A stretch of 64,000 bases of DNA from Rhodamnia argentea (GCF_020921035.1 NC_063160.1:16829095-16893094), one strand, 5' to 3'; positions 1 through 11,922 are shown, counted from the first letter of the stretch. Notes: generated by a model from the sequence alone, not told the origin. Numbers and translations are program-made.

Positions 1-382
1 AAAGATAGATAAAAGATTTCCTAATTCAAATTTGATATGGGACTGGATAAGTATGGGCCGAGATAAGCTTTATCAATAATGAGAGGATAAGGTTTCAATC
101 TCTATAAATAGAGCTCAAGTCCCTCCTCTAAACCCTAATGTCCGCATAACCTCACATCAAGAGTCGTCAGAAACGATATGTGAGGGACCGTCTCATTGAA
201 GCCAGTGTCAAGGGGATTCATAGAGGAGAAGCTCTTGAGCAACGGATCGTCGCAAATTCCGCATCAAGAACGATGGATTCGAAACAAGGTGCGTCAAAAC
301 TTCGACTTTATGAATGCGTGATTCGTGTATCTAAACGTGATTATCTTGGGTCGTTGCATAAGGGAATAAATCGCAGCTTACA
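1..382 (+). repeat. 5' LTR (first ~71 bases missing)
   Basis: This is the direct repeat of 6503-6884 and ends in CA at 382. It contains a TATA box (tataaata, 103-110). By comparison with the 3' copy the first 71 bases lie before the window. Confidence 0.93.
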
Positions 383-384
383 TG

Positions 385-396
385 TGGTATCGGAGC
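385..396 (+). other. Primer-binding site, initiator tRNA-Met type
   Basis: tggtatcggagc lies two bases after the LTR end. It differs by one base from the usual plant copia site TGGTATCAGAGC, complementary to the 3' end of initiator tRNA-Met. Confidence 0.85.
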
Positions 397-1750
397 GAAC
401 ACGTATTAGGTCACGAAATCACGTTTTGGCTTTTTTTTTTTTTCGAAACTTTTTATTCGGTAAAGCAAAAGAATAGAGTGCCGATCTCTCAATTCCCGGC
501 GAGCAATAAACAAGATTTGATATTTGACGAAAAACAATGCAAATTGAGATCATACAGAAGGGGTCGTTTGTTGGATCCGATTGTATGGATATGGTTTGTG
601 AGAGATAACGTTTATGTTATAACGTGATTTGACTTTGCATTGAATAATTGTTTAATTATTTTGAGGATTATGGATAAGAGCTACACCGGCGATAAGCTCT
701 AAGTTGGGTTAGATAATTTAGAGCCCGTACATACTATTGCTAATCCAAGTTTTTCCGGATCATTACTCCTGCAATTCAATCGAATGAAATAAGCACACTT
801 TTTGTGTGCCCAGCTGGCACTCCACACATGAGAGAAAATCATCCCCACGCATGCTAGACATGGGTCCGCATGTGCTCGACACGTGCGGGCCGACGTCACA
901 TGACGTCGCTTCAGTCCGGGTAGACCCGCTCCGATTTGATGACTCGACCTGACTCGTGATCCCGACCTAAATCGATTGACTGTTGACTCGTGCCTCTTGG
1001 TCGAATCGGTCGTTGACCGGTCAGACCGAGTTTGCGTGACCTAGTTCGCCGGTTTAGTCAAGGGATAGCGGTTAGATCGGGAAAATCGATCGGACTGATT
1101 TTCAGGACCGGCTGATACTCGAACACGTGCTACGCACGTATCGGCGCGTGGGGATAACGCACAAAAGCTTTGAGACGCGTGAGCGCTCTGTTCGAGATAT
1201 TTTAGGTATCGGCGTCCTCGTATGCTTATGTTCTACCATGTGGTATATTTATTTTACATGTTTATTGTTTGACATGTAATGTTGGGTATCATAATGTGAA
1301 TTAGCATAGCATGTAATTTTGTGGATAATTGCCCCTAGTTTCTGAAATTACATGCATACGGTTAATGTGAAATATAAAGTTTATATCCCAATTTCAGAAA
1401 AATCTAATTGGGTTGTGATCGCCAAAGCGGCACGCTTGATTGGATTTAATAAATAACGGTTTATAAAATATTGGGATGTCTCATGCTTTAATGCATAGTT
1501 ATACTCCCAAAGGAGGTAATTGCGTGTTGTTGCATGGAGGGTTGCATATACAGCATATGGTTGAGAATTGGTTGGTTTAAGTGATTTCATACATCCAAAG
1601 GTGGTGATTAACGAAGATTAGAATAAATTCTCATGGCATTTGTAATGCGGAGAGTATACAACCGCATATCATGTCTTACGCCTAAAGGTGATTATATGAT
1701 GATGTATGTAACTCTCAAGGTAAATTTTCACATTATGCTAATTATAAATA

Positions 1751-4700
1751 TTGATGTTTTCAGTCACCTTTTTTGTGAACGGCAACTCCATAACTATTGA
1801 GATTCTTACCGGTTCTAATTTTAAGAAGTGGAGAGAGGATTTTTTGTTTGGTATGGAACTAGCGGATGTTCATGTTGCTCTCAATGAGGGTAGACCGATA
1901 GCTCCCATCGATGCTAGTACGGATGCCCAAAAAACACGGTTTGCTACTTGGGAAAAGAGCAATAGGATTTGCTTACTGTCGATGAAGCGATCCATACGGG
2001 AACATCTTAGAAGTGATTTTGATGCTGACATCATTGCTAGGCAGATGATGGAGGCCTTGGTAGCTAGAAATCGTGACTCGCCTAATGCTAAAGTTGGGAC
2101 ACATATGTCGGGGTTATTCAGTTTAAAGTATGATGGTTCTGCTGGTGTTAAGGATTATGTCCTAAGGATGGTTGATTTGCAATCAAAACTTAAGGCCCTT
2201 AATGTACCCATCCCCGATGCTTGTATTGTGCATCTTGCACTCAACTCCCTTCTACCCGAATTTGGCATCATCCAAACACAGTATAATACCGCCGATCAAC
2301 CATGGACAATCAATGACTTGATTGCAAGGGTAGTATCGGAGGAGACTAAGCTGAAGAAAAGTAAAGCATATATTGTTATGTACACCGCTTCTAGTTACGG
2401 TGTTAAAAAGGGTAAGGGGCACAAAAATTGTGCTCACAAAGAAACTCATTCATCTGCTGGTGCATCTGACAACTTGGGTTCAAAGAAACCGACCTTTAAA
2501 AAGGACGGTAAAGCTAGTAAGGATGGTCTCTATTTCTTCTGTAAGAAGGGAGGACATATAAAGAAAGACTGCGCTAAGTATAAAAATTGGTTGTCTAAGC
2601 ATGAACCTAAATGTAATGATTCTTTTGCACTAGTTTGTGAATCTAATCTGTCGGAAGCCCCATCTTGGTCGTGGTGGCTAGATAGCGGTGCAACTAATCA
2701 TGTTGCGTTTACCATACGGGGATTCATAAACCGGAGGAAGCCAAATAAGGAAGAATCAAAGCTCACCGTAGGAAACAACGATAAAGCCGACGTCGAGTTC
2801 GTGGGAGATGTCATTTTAATTCTAGATTCTGGTTTTAATTTGATGTTAAGGAACACATTTTATATACCTTCCTTTAGACGGAATTTAATTTCCGTATTAA
2901 GTTTGGACATGTGTGGTTACTCTTTTGAGATTTCAAACAATGCAATTTCTATTTCTTTTAATTCAAATAAAGTTGGGTATTGCACTATGTCCAATGGATT
3001 GTACAAATTATGTTTGTCTCCTAACGAAATATACGTCGCTTATACGGCCGAAAACGTTGTTTCTAAAATACCTCTACCTAAGGAACAGTCTTACGCATTA
3101 TGGCATAAACGTTTTGGTCACATCTCTAAGGAAAGAGTGGAAAGACTAATAAAGACAAACATTACGCCCACTCTCAAAAGTGATCTAGACGCATGCGTAA
3201 GCTGCTGTAGAGGTAAGATGACTAAAATAAAGAAGAAAACTGCGATCTGTAGTTCTCATTTATTAGAGATCATCCATACGGATATAAGTGGACCTTATAG
3301 AGCAACATTGTGTAGAAATTTTTATTTCATCACATTTATAGATGATTATTCTCGATATGGTTATCTGTATTTGATTAAGGAAAAGTTTGAATCTCTTGAC
3401 AAGTTCAAGATTTTCCGGAGTCAAGTCGAGAAACATTTGGGAAAAGTCATAAAAATTGTCAGATCTGACCGCGGTGGTGAGTATTATGGGCGACATGGCG
3501 ATCTTGGACAGCTTAAAGGGCCATTCGCCAAGTACTTAGAGGATTCTGGGATTGTGGTTCGGTTTACTATGCCCGGTAGTCCCGAACGTAACGGTGTAGC
3601 GTAAAGGCGTAATCGTACACTTATGGATATGGTGAGATGTATGATTAGCAGAACTAATTTACCTGGTTTTTTGTGGGGTGAAGCTTTGAAAACGGCGCTT
3701 TATATTTTGAATCGTGTTCCTACGAAATCTGAGCCTCTTACTCCTTTCCAGTTATGGATCGGGCGGAAACCTAGTTTGAATCACCTAAAAGTTTGGGGAT
3801 GCCCCGCGTAAGTAAAATTGTATAATCCGACTTTGAGCAAGTTGGACTCCAAGACCACTCGATGTTATTTCGTGTCTTATCCAGATCATTCAAAGGGATA
3901 TCGATTTTATAATCTCAATGGAGGAACGAGAATTGTGGATTCACAGACAGCAAAGTTTCTAGAGCTTGATGTGGCAGAAAAAGGTGATTGTTCGCGGACT
4001 ATTGAAGATAACGGTACGATGAGTACTTCTATGTCGTTTTCTATACCTATACAGACAATTGTGGAGGCTCCTACTCCACAGATCGAACCTGTTGAGGCTC
4101 AAGAACACATTACTTAAGCAGTTCCTGATGAAGTTCTTCAAGCCTCTCAAGAACAAAATGAGGTTGAAGATGCTCCTTTAAGGAGATCTGTTAGACAAAG
4201 ACGATCAGCTATACCACCGGATTACATAGTTTATTTAGGTGAGCGGGATTATGATATCGGTTGTGTTGTTGATCCGGTGACTTATGCAGAAGCTATTTCT
4301 TGTCCTCGGTCTAATTTATGGTTAGATGCGATGAAAGATGAGATGTTGTCTATGAAGAATAATGATGTTTGGGAGCTTGTTGAATTACCCGAAGGATATA
4401 AACCCGTCGGTTGTAAATGGGTGTTTAAGACCAAGAAAGACTCCACAAGAAAGATTGAAAAATTTAAAGCCGGATTAGTAGCTAAAGGATTCACTCGGAG
4501 AAAAGGAGTAGATTATGAGGCAACTTTTTCTCCAGTCTCTTCTAAAGACTCATTTAGAGTAATCATGGCTTTAGTAGCTCATTTTGATATTGGAGCTTCA
4601 CCGGATGGACGTTAAAACCGCTTTTCTGAATGGAGATCTTGATGAACAGGTTTATATGGCACAACTTGAAGGTTTTGCAGTAGATGATACAAGTAATTTG

Positions 4701-5855
4701 GTTTGTAGATTGAAAAAGTCTTTCTATGGTTTGAAGCAAGCTTCTAGACAGTGGTATTTGAAGTTTTATAGTATTGTTACTTCTTTTGGGTTCATTGAGA
4801 ACAAGTTAGATCAGTGTATTTACTGCAAGGTCAGTGGGAGGAAATTTATTTTTCTCGTTCTTTATATTAATGACATCTTGCTTGCTAGCACCGACATTGA
4901 ATAACCGCATAAGACAAAGAGAATGTTGTCACGTAACTTTGATATGAAGGATCTTGGAGAAGCGTCTTTTGTCCTTGGAATTGACATTCATAGGGATCGT
5001 TCTCATCGTATCTTAGGCTTATCTCGGAGGGCATATATTGATCGTATTTTGGAGAGATTCAATATGCAACAGTGCAAACCAAGAATTGCTCATGTCCGCA
5101 AATGTGATAAATTGTGTCTTTCACAATGTCCTCATTCGGATATTGAGAAAGCACAGATGAAGAATGTATCTTATGCTAGTGCACTTGGTAGTATCATGTA
5201 TGCACGGGTTTGTACTAGACCAGACATTGCTTTTGCAAATGGACTTCTAGGCAGATATCGGTCAAATCCAGGACACGATCACCGGGTTGCTGCCAAGAAG
5301 GTTTTGAGGTACTTAAAGAGGACCGGAGACTATATGCTATTTTATAGACATGTTCAAAACTTGCAGCTAATAGGGTATTCAGATTCGGATTATGCTGGTT
5401 GTCGGGATGACAAGAAGTCGACAACGGGATACATCTTTATGCTAGCGGGTGGTGCAGTATCATGGAAAAGTGAGAAACAGAAAATGATATCATCCTCTTC
5501 CATGCAAGCGGAGTTTATAGCATGCTTTTCAGTTGCTACTCAGGCTATTTGGCTCCGAAATCTCATTAGGGAGTTGACCGTGTTTGATTTTGTTGATAGA
5601 CCCATACGGTTGTATTGTGACAATAACTCTGCGGTGTTGTTCATTAACAACAACGGAGGTCTCAAGGGGTCTAAGCATATGGAGGTCAAGTTTTTTACCA
5701 TAAAGGAATCCGTACGGAATGGTGACGTTGCAGTAGAGCATATTACTACGGATGCTATGATTGCTGATCCACCGACTAAAGGTCTATGCCCTTGCGTATT
5801 TGAACGACATGTTATTAGCATGGGCTTAGAAGCATCGTGGGATGCAATTGTTTAG
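1751..5855 (+). pseudogene. gag-pol remnant of the copia element
   Basis: Parts in order: gag with a CCHC zinc knuckle near 2530-2580 (CKKGGHIKKDC), an aspartic protease motif (WLDSGATNHV) near 2680, the integrase zinc-binding and catalytic domains at about 3100-3800, reverse transcriptase at about 4270-5000 (VWELVELP, GLKQA) and RNase H at about 5340-5800 (GYSDSDYAG, KSTTGY). The frame is broken about five times, so no intact polyprotein is encoded. The element looks inactive, and the gene order assigns it to Ty1/copia with confidence. Confidence 0.93.
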
Positions 5856-6420
5856 TGGGAGCTTTCTATTTTTGCTCTAATAAAGTTTGCATTTGTATTA
5901 TGTTACTTTTAGTAACGGTTTTGATATGTATTGATTCTTTTACATTCAATTGAGTATTTATGAATGTGTTATTGAATGCATATTCGTTAAAATCTCAAGG
6001 TATTGTGTAAACCTTGAGTAATGGCTGGGGCATTTATTTTTGGCCATGTGCATGTCTTGTTACACATAAAGTATAGTTAACTATAAAGATAAGATATATG
6101 TGGGTTTGTTGGAACCATAAGGATGTTCTCTTGTGACACATCGGGTTTCGTGACACATAAAGTAAGAGAATGGTGATCGACAAAGAGGATAACATATAAG
6201 GTGTCTCTTTTGAGATGTTATCCGTTTGCCATACTACCATATCAAATCCGTATCTGTAAAGTTAAGAGCATTAGTGATCATGGATGGCTCTGTGTCTTTT
6301 AATGCGATCTTGCTATGATTCGGTACTTAAGACTTTATGGGATCGGATTGACTATTGGGAATTATCTCTAGACCAATATAAAGATGCGCATATACAAGAC
6401 GATTTCAATTAATCTAGCCC

Positions 6421-6431
6421 AAGTGGGAGAA
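6421..6431 (+). other. Polypurine tract
   Basis: The purine run aagtgggagaa sits immediately before the TG that opens the 3' LTR. This is the expected plus-strand primer of an LTR element. Confidence 0.8.
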
Positions 6432-6884
6432 TGTTAGAACATATTTTTAATATTCAAATGTGGGCTTTATTAATTGATATTGTAAACATAAATTGGTCTA
6501 ATAAAGATAGATGAAAGATTTCCTAATTCAAATTTGATATGAGACTGGATAAGTATGGGCCGAGATAAGCTTTATCTATAATGAGAGGATAAGGTTTCAA
6601 TCTCTATAAATAGAGCTCAAGTCCCTCCTCTAAACCCTAATGTCCACATAACCTTACATCAGGAGTCGTCAGAAACGATACGTGAGGGGCCGTCTTATTG
6701 AAGCCGGTGTCAAGGGGGTTCATAGAGGAGAAGCTCTTGAGCAACGGATCGTCGCAAATTCCGCATCAAGAACGATGGATCCAAAACAAGGTGCATCAAT
6801 ACTTCGACTTTATGAATCTATGATTCGTGTCTCTAAACGTGATTATCTTGGATCGTTGCATAAGGGAATAAATCGCAACTTACA
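6432..6884 (+). repeat. 3' LTR, 453 bp, complete
   Basis: It begins tgttagaaca and ends cttaca, with short TGT...ACA terminal inversions. The last 382 bases repeat window positions 1-382. Confidence 0.93.
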
Positions 6885-7140
6885 GGCGCTAGATCCACTC
6901 TCGGGACTCGGAAGGTGCGTGGAAAGAGAGTCTGTGGGTTGGACGAGGAGAGAAAAAGCGCATCGGCCCCGGGAAATTTATAATAGGCTATGAAGTTGCT
7001 ATCGGGGTGCACTAAGTGCTCTCGGATCACACCACCATGGAAGTCCGAGTCATCATCAAAATGATAGGTCGTGACGTACTCTTCTTCATACGAACTCGTT
7101 TCGTGCTTCACGACTATCGTTTCTCGCTTGAGTAGGTAGC
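6885..7140 (-). pseudogene. Unrecognised open segment abutting the 3' LTR
   Basis: On the minus strand an open frame runs about 85 codons from near 7140 to the LTR edge (GLCYLLKRETIVVKHE... YHFDDDSDFHGGV... YYKFPGADALF) and then reads into the LTR. Its composition looks protein-like and not low-complexity, but I do not recognise a family and no good ATG starts it. It could be an exon of a host gene cut by the retrotransposon, or chance. Nothing else in the neighbourhood supports either reading. Confidence 0.2.
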
Positions 7141-7141
7141 A

Positions 7142-8321
7142 CAGCCCCGTTCTAGCCTAATGTTACCTAAAATGATCATTTCTATTTTTGTCTCTGTTTT
7201 TTTTTTTTTAAATCAAACTGCCCGGAGTACTTTCATATGCATGCATGAAGTGGATTTTATTTCAAATAACGACCTCAATGATCTCATTATTTTAAAAAAG
7301 GGTATGATCACGGATATTTTCGTCATTTACTTTTTTTTCTCGACTGTGGTTATCGAGGGTGGCCTCGCCCAACCCTCACCGATGGCCGGCCATTGCCTAA
7401 GATCGGCCGCCGACGAAAAGGAAGCGGTTGAAACAAAGGAAAAAGGAAGGAAAAAATTAAATGATGAAAATGCCATTGATCCGACTTTTTTTAAAATAAA
7501 ATTCATTTGAGGCTTTTATTTGAAAAAATGAGCTTGAGTTTTTTTCTTCTTTTTTTTTTTCTTTATAAACTGAGTGGTGTTTGAATCAGATTTGCCATAT
7601 CTCGGTTAGTCCCATGGGGTTTACAGGCGAAAAACAAAAGCAGAGAAAAATCTCCAGGCTAATAAAAGGCGAAGAAGAAGTAGAGCTAATTGGTGTTTCT
7701 TACAATAAAATTCGCAGCGTGACGGTATAGAACGAGTAATTTTTTTTTTTCCCGAGCGATCCGGACAACGACGTGGAAATTTCCCGAGTTCATCGCCTTG
7801 CCGACATGGCGTCCTCCAGTTTTTCTCCAATGACAGAAAAAGAAAAGCGCAGCGCAGGCTAGTCGCCGTCGCGCCGTCGCCTTCCGAGGTTGCGTGTCTG
7901 TTTCTCTCATGTTGCAGAGAAACACCAGACGACGAGCTCCCTTCGCGTGCTTTTATGATAACATCAAGTCGACGACGCGAGGGAGAAATGCCAAAAATCC
8001 ATGGCTATGATGCATGCGATGTGGTGTTTCTAACCGATTAGATGGATCATTCATTTGGCAAGAGAGTAAAAATTATTTCTTTCCTATTTAGACAAATCCC
8101 GATACTCTCGATTCATCATGACATGACATGCGGTATGGTCCAAATTGGTAGGACAACCGACGAGGAATCCAAGGCCGTGGCTCGGGTGACTGGGCCCAGC
8201 GCAGCAAGACGACCAAAAAAATTTGGGCCACCTTCATTGTTTTTCATTTGCAACTTGCTTCCATCATATGATTTAATTGGAATTAACTGGGATTTGTTCT
8301 TGATGACCAAGAAATATGATG
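7142..8321. other. Intergenic, upstream of the first AAA-ATPase
   Basis: This stretch is AT-rich with several T runs and a short GC patch near 7350-7430. No convincing gene, tRNA or terminal repeat is seen. The last few hundred bases are presumably the promoter of the gene starting at 8408. Confidence 0.5.
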
Positions 8322-8328
8322 TATAAAA
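8322..8328 (+). promoter_or_regulatory. TATA box of first AAA-ATPase gene
   Basis: tataaaa lies 86 bases before the ATG at 8408, with no other ATG between. A leader of about 50 bases would follow. Confidence 0.6.
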
Positions 8329-8407
8329 AGCAAAGGCCAGGAGTTGGAGGAGTTCCTCAAAAGCAAAAGCAGCACCCTTATATTCACAATTCATAGAGAA
8401 ATTAAGC

Positions 8408-9979
8408 ATGCTTGTTCCTCGAGAGATGTTGTCCAACTTCGGATCCGCGATCGGCGGCCTAGCGGTCATCTGGGTTATGCTTCCCCGGTGGCAGCAATAT
8501 CTCCCTCCCCAGATCCGCGACCTCGTGGACAGGTGCATCAACAAGTTGGTGAACCTGTTCTATCCGTACGTCATGATCGTGTTCTCCGAGTTCGAGGGGG
8601 AACGGCTCGCGCGCAGCGCGACCTACCTGGCTATCCAGAGCTACCTCAAGGAACACGCCACTTTGCGGGCACGAAGGCTCAAGGCGGAGACAGTCAAAGA
8701 TAGCCAATCTCCGATTTTTAGCATGGGCGATAACGAGGAGGTCACCGACACATTCGAGGGAGTTAAGGTCTGGTGGGCCTCGAGAAAGATCCCTAGGAAC
8801 GTGTCCCTTTCGCTCCATCCCATGACCGAGGACCGGAGGTTTTACGAGCTCGTGTTCCACCGGCGACACCGGCAGTTGATCATGCAGTCTTATGTCAAGC
8901 ACGTCTTGACAGAAGGGAAGGCGATCGCGCATAAAAACCGGCAGCAAAAGCTCTACGCTAATAATCCGAGCGAGTACTGGAGCCACGTTGCGTTCGAGCA
9001 CCCCGCCAATTTCGAGACCTTAGCCATGGACCCAAACAAGAAGCGGGACATTTTGAATGATCTCACGAAGTTCCGTGACGGGAAAGAGTACTATGCCAAA
9101 ATAGGCAAGCCCTGGAAGCGTGGCTATCTGCTCTACGGCCCGCCAGGAACCGGCAAGTCCACCATGATTGCCGCCATGGCTAATTTCCTGAACTACGACG
9201 TGTACGATCTCGAGTTGACTGCAGTCAAGGACAACACCAAGCTGAAGAAGCTACTAATTGAAACTTCGAGCAGGTCGATCATCATGATCGAAGACATAGA
9301 CTGCTCACTTGATCTGACAGGCCAGAGAAAGAAGAAGGAGAAGGATGATGACGATGACGACGACGACAGCGACGAAAACGATGATCCCTCCAAGAAGATG
9401 GTCAAAGAAGAGAAGGCAGGTAGCAAGGTGACTCTATCTGGTCTGCTCAACTTCATCGACGGTATCTGGTCAGCTTGTGGGGGAGAAAGGATCATCATAT
9501 TCACAACCAACCATGTGGACAAGCTCGACCCTGCCCTTATAAGGGGAGGAAGGATGGACAAGCACATAGAGATGTCCTATTGCTGCTTCGAGGCATTCAA
9601 GGTTCTTGCGAGGAATTACTTGGACATCCAGGACCACCTTCTGTTCGAAACAATCAGCCGACTGCTCGACGAGACCAATATGACACCCGCCGACGTCACG
9701 GAGAACTTGATGCCTAAGTCCGACGACAAAGATGCGGAGACCTGCTTGAGGAACTTGATAGAAGCGCTCGAAGCGGCCAAGAAGGAAGCAAGGAAGAAGA
9801 AAGAGAAAGAATCGCGGGCGCAGGCCAAGGAGGGGCGAGAGAAGAAAGTCAACGAGGAGGAAGAGGAAGGGAAAGAGAGTGGAACATCCGCTAAAGAAGC
9901 GAAGGAAAATGGCGACGTCGGTGGAGGAGTTGCCGCTAAGGAAGTGGGGGAGAATGGTGTTTGCAGCTGCAGACGTTGA
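8408..9979 (+). CDS. AAA-ATPase, ASD/OM66-like, probably mitochondrial (copy 1)
   Basis: A 523-residue intronless gene of the plant BCS1-related AAA family (AAA-ATPase ASD, OM66/AATP1). Such proteins sit in mitochondrial or ER membranes and respond to stress or act in seed development; the substrate is unknown. An N-terminal hydrophobic segment (about 10-30, FGSAIGGLAVIWVML) is the likely anchor. The plant AAA-associated domain follows to about 220. Walker A GPPGTGKST is at 244-252 and Walker B IIMIEDID at about 291-298. An acidic run of aspartates (KEKDDDDDDDD) interrupts the ATPase domain, then come sensor 1 (FTTNHVDKLDPALI) and the arginine-finger region GGRMDKHIEMSYC. The tail is Lys/Glu-rich and ends in CSCRR, unlike the other copies. 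A second in-frame ATG at 8426 gives a start closer to the paralogues. It is the only copy on this strand and converges with copy 2. Confidence 0.93.
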   Translation: MLVPREMLSNFGSAIGGLAVIWVMLPRWQQYLPPQIRDLVDRCINKLVNLFYPYVMIVFSEFEGERLARSATYLAIQSYLKEHATLRARRLKAETVKDSQSPIFSMGDNEEVTDTFEGVKVWWASRKIPRNVSLSLHPMTEDRRFYELVFHRRHRQLIMQSYVKHVLTEGKAIAHKNRQQKLYANNPSEYWSHVAFEHPANFETLAMDPNKKRDILNDLTKFRDGKEYYAKIGKPWKRGYLLYGPPGTGKSTMIAAMANFLNYDVYDLELTAVKDNTKLKKLLIETSSRSIIMIEDIDCSLDLTGQRKKKEKDDDDDDDDSDENDDPSKKMVKEEKAGSKVTLSGLLNFIDGIWSACGGERIIIFTTNHVDKLDPALIRGGRMDKHIEMSYCCFEAFKVLARNYLDIQDHLLFETISRLLDETNMTPADVTENLMPKSDDKDAETCLRNLIEALEAAKKEARKKKEKESRAQAKEGREKKVNEEEEEGKESGTSAKEAKENGDVGGGVAAKEVGENGVCSCRR

Positions 9980-10467
9980 AATTTAGCTGAAAACGGGGTA
10001 AAATGGAGTGCGATTGGTTTAAACAGAGAAAATCAAGTAGCCTTCATGGATTTATCTCCCTCTTGTAAGTCAGACATTTGCTGCATTATCTTAAATTATT
10101 ACATAAATAAGAAATAATTTTTCCCGACAATATGGTTAGGATAATATAATCTCAATCGTAAATAGTATTTTGATTATCACAATTACGTTCTAACATCTCA
10201 ACTGGATCTAGCTGTCCATGTAATATTTGATTTGGAGTGCGATTGATATAACCCAAATGATCTGCAGTTGTTAAAAGGAGTGAACTAATTTCCAAAGCAA
10301 TAACAGGGTAAAAAAAAAATTCATGTGGACTGCTAAATATTTCCAAATTCTGCTTAACGACTTCAATTTTGTTAAACTGATCTCAATTGGACCCGCCATC
10401 TGAGTTGAATCAGCCATTCCATTGTCTTTCACTTCCTCAGGACTCGTTCTCTCTCCGATGAAACCGC
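9980..10467. other. Convergent intergenic space between AAA copies 1 and 2
   Basis: It holds the two 3' ends. Near 10330-10460 the minus strand, in another frame than copy 2, reads EEVKDNGMADS, which resembles the C-terminal tail of the paralogues (EVKENG). The rest is AT-rich with no feature seen. Confidence 0.5.
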
Positions 10468-11922
10468 TCAATTCCCCTTCTTTAGCATACGTTTCGCCTT
10501 CTTTGTAGTTTCCCTCCACCACTTCAATCTCTTCTCTCGCCTCTCCCTTTTCGCCTCCAGTCGCGCTTCTTCCTCGTCCTTCTTCTTCGCTGCTTCGAGC
10601 GCTTGTATCAAGTTCCCCAAGCAAGCCTCCGCGTCTTTGCCGTCGGACTTGGACAACAAGTTTTCCGCGACGTCGGCAGGAGTCATGTCGGTCTCGCCGA
10701 ACAGCCGGCTTATTGTTTCGAACAGTGGATGGTGCTCAATGTCCAGGTAATTTCTCGCGAGGACCTTGAATGCTTCAAAGCAACAATACGACATCTCGAT
10801 GTGCTTATCCATCCTTCCGCTCCGTATAAGAGCAGGGTCGAGCTTGTCGACATGATTGGTCGTGAATACTATGATTCTTTCCCCACCACAAGCGGACCAA
10901 ATCCCATCGATGAAGTTAAGAAGACCAGACAAAGTGACCTTGCTGCTCTTCTTCTCTGTTCTGGTCATCTTCTTTACAGGATCGTCGTCGTCCATGTCGT
11001 ATTCCTCCTCCTCTGCCTTCTTCCTCTGGCCCGTGAGATCGAGCGAGCAATCGATGTCCTCGATCACAATGATCGACTTGCTCGAGGTCTCGATCAGAAG
11101 CCTTCTCAGTTCCGTATTGTCCTTAACGGCCGTGAGCTCTAGATCGTACACGTTGTAGTTTAGGAAATTAGCCATGGCCGCAATCATGGTGGACTTACCG
11201 GTCCCGGGCGGACCGTAAAGCAGGTACCCGCGCTTCCAAGCCTTGCCGATCTTAGCATAGTACTCTTTCCCCTCGGTGAACTTCGTGAGGTCGTTCATTA
11301 TTTCCCTCTTCTTGTCAGGGTGCATAGCCAAGGTCTCGAACGTCGCGGGATGCTTGAACAACGCATGGATCCACATGGAGTCCTGCGGGTCGTTCGTGTA
11401 GAGCTTCAGCTGCCGGTTTCTGCTCACGATCGCCTTTCCTTCGGTCAGCACGTGGTCGATGTAAGATTGAGTGATCAATTTCCTGTCGCGCCGGTGGAAC
11501 TTGAGCGTGTAGTACCTCAGGTTCTGCGTCACGGGATAGAACGAGAAGGTCGTGGTCGCGGGGACAGTTTTGTTCGCATACCACGTGATCTGCACGCCGT
11601 GGTACTCGTCGGTGACCTGCTCGTGGTCGGCCATGGTCAGGATGAGGGGCCGGTTGTCCTTGACGGAATCCGCATTGAGCCTCTTGGCCCGGGAAGCCGC
11701 GTTCTCAGTGAGGTAGTTCTGGATGGCGGTGAAGGCCTCGCTGCGCTTCATGTACTTGCCCGGGAACTCGTGGAACGAGATCTCGATGTAGGGATCGAAG
11801 AAGCTCACCCCCTTGTGGAAGTAACGTTCCAAGAGGTCCCGGATTTCGGAAGGGCAGTATTGCTGGAGCATTGCCTGTACGAGCACGAGGCCGCCGATCG
11901 CCGATCCGTACTGGGCAAACAT
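10468..11922 (-). CDS. AAA-ATPase, ASD/OM66-like (copy 2, altered C-terminus)
   Basis: A 484-residue intronless paralogue of the neighbouring AAA genes. The N-terminal anchor is YGSAIGGLVLVQAML (about 4-18). Walker A GPPGTGKST is at 237-245, followed by Walker B IIVIEDID, a short acidic insert (EEEEYDMDDDD), sensor 1 FTTNHVDKLDPALI and SGRMDKHIEMSYC, so the ATPase core looks competent. The end differs from copies 1, 3 and 4: after EARLEAKRERREKR it runs into a basic, Trp-containing stretch and stops at MLKKGN. Another frame downstream keeps the family-like acidic tail (GERTSPEEVKDNGMADS). The simplest reading is a frameshift near 10530 that replaced the last ~40 residues. This would be mild, because the tail is the least conserved part. 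The ATG at 11922 aligns with paralogue starts. No clear TATA box is seen within 150 bases, so a longer leader is possible. Confidence 0.9.
   Translation of the reverse strand: MFAQYGSAIGGLVLVQAMLQQYCPSEIRDLLERYFHKGVSFFDPYIEISFHEFPGKYMKRSEAFTAIQNYLTENAASRAKRLNADSVKDNRPLILTMADHEQVTDEYHGVQITWYANKTVPATTTFSFYPVTQNLRYYTLKFHRRDRKLITQSYIDHVLTEGKAIVSRNRQLKLYTNDPQDSMWIHALFKHPATFETLAMHPDKKREIMNDLTKFTEGKEYYAKIGKAWKRGYLLYGPPGTGKSTMIAAMANFLNYNVYDLELTAVKDNTELRRLLIETSSKSIIVIEDIDCSLDLTGQRKKAEEEEYDMDDDDPVKKMTRTEKKSSKVTLSGLLNFIDGIWSACGGERIIVFTTNHVDKLDPALIRSGRMDKHIEMSYCCFEAFKVLARNYLDIEHHPLFETISRLFGETDMTPADVAENLLSKSDGKDAEACLGNLIQALEAAKKKDEEEARLEAKRERREKRLKWWRETTKKAKRMLKKGN

Larger units (their letters stand above)
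1..6884 (+). mobile_element. Ty1/copia LTR retrotransposon, broken, 5' end outside window
   Basis: A copia-superfamily element is recognised from two directly repeated LTRs, a primer-binding site matching initiator tRNA-Met just after the 5' LTR, and a polypurine tract just before the 3' LTR. The protein order is gag, protease, integrase, reverse transcriptase, RNase H; integrase ahead of reverse transcriptase is the mark of Ty1/copia. The coding part is broken, with about five interruptions, so it is a fossil. A hand alignment of the two LTR copies over 382 bases gives about 21 differences (about 5 percent). At a commonly used plant LTR rate this means an insertion of the order of two million years ago. 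The leader between 5' LTR and gag is about 1.35 kb. The target-site duplication cannot be checked because the left end lies outside the window. Confidence 0.95.

Noticed and set aside
8459-9001. Long minus-strand open frame antisense to AAA copy 1, with similar antisense frames opposite copies 2-4
   Set aside because: These are shadows of the high-GC third positions in the real genes. They show no start context or family signature and recur opposite every paralogue.
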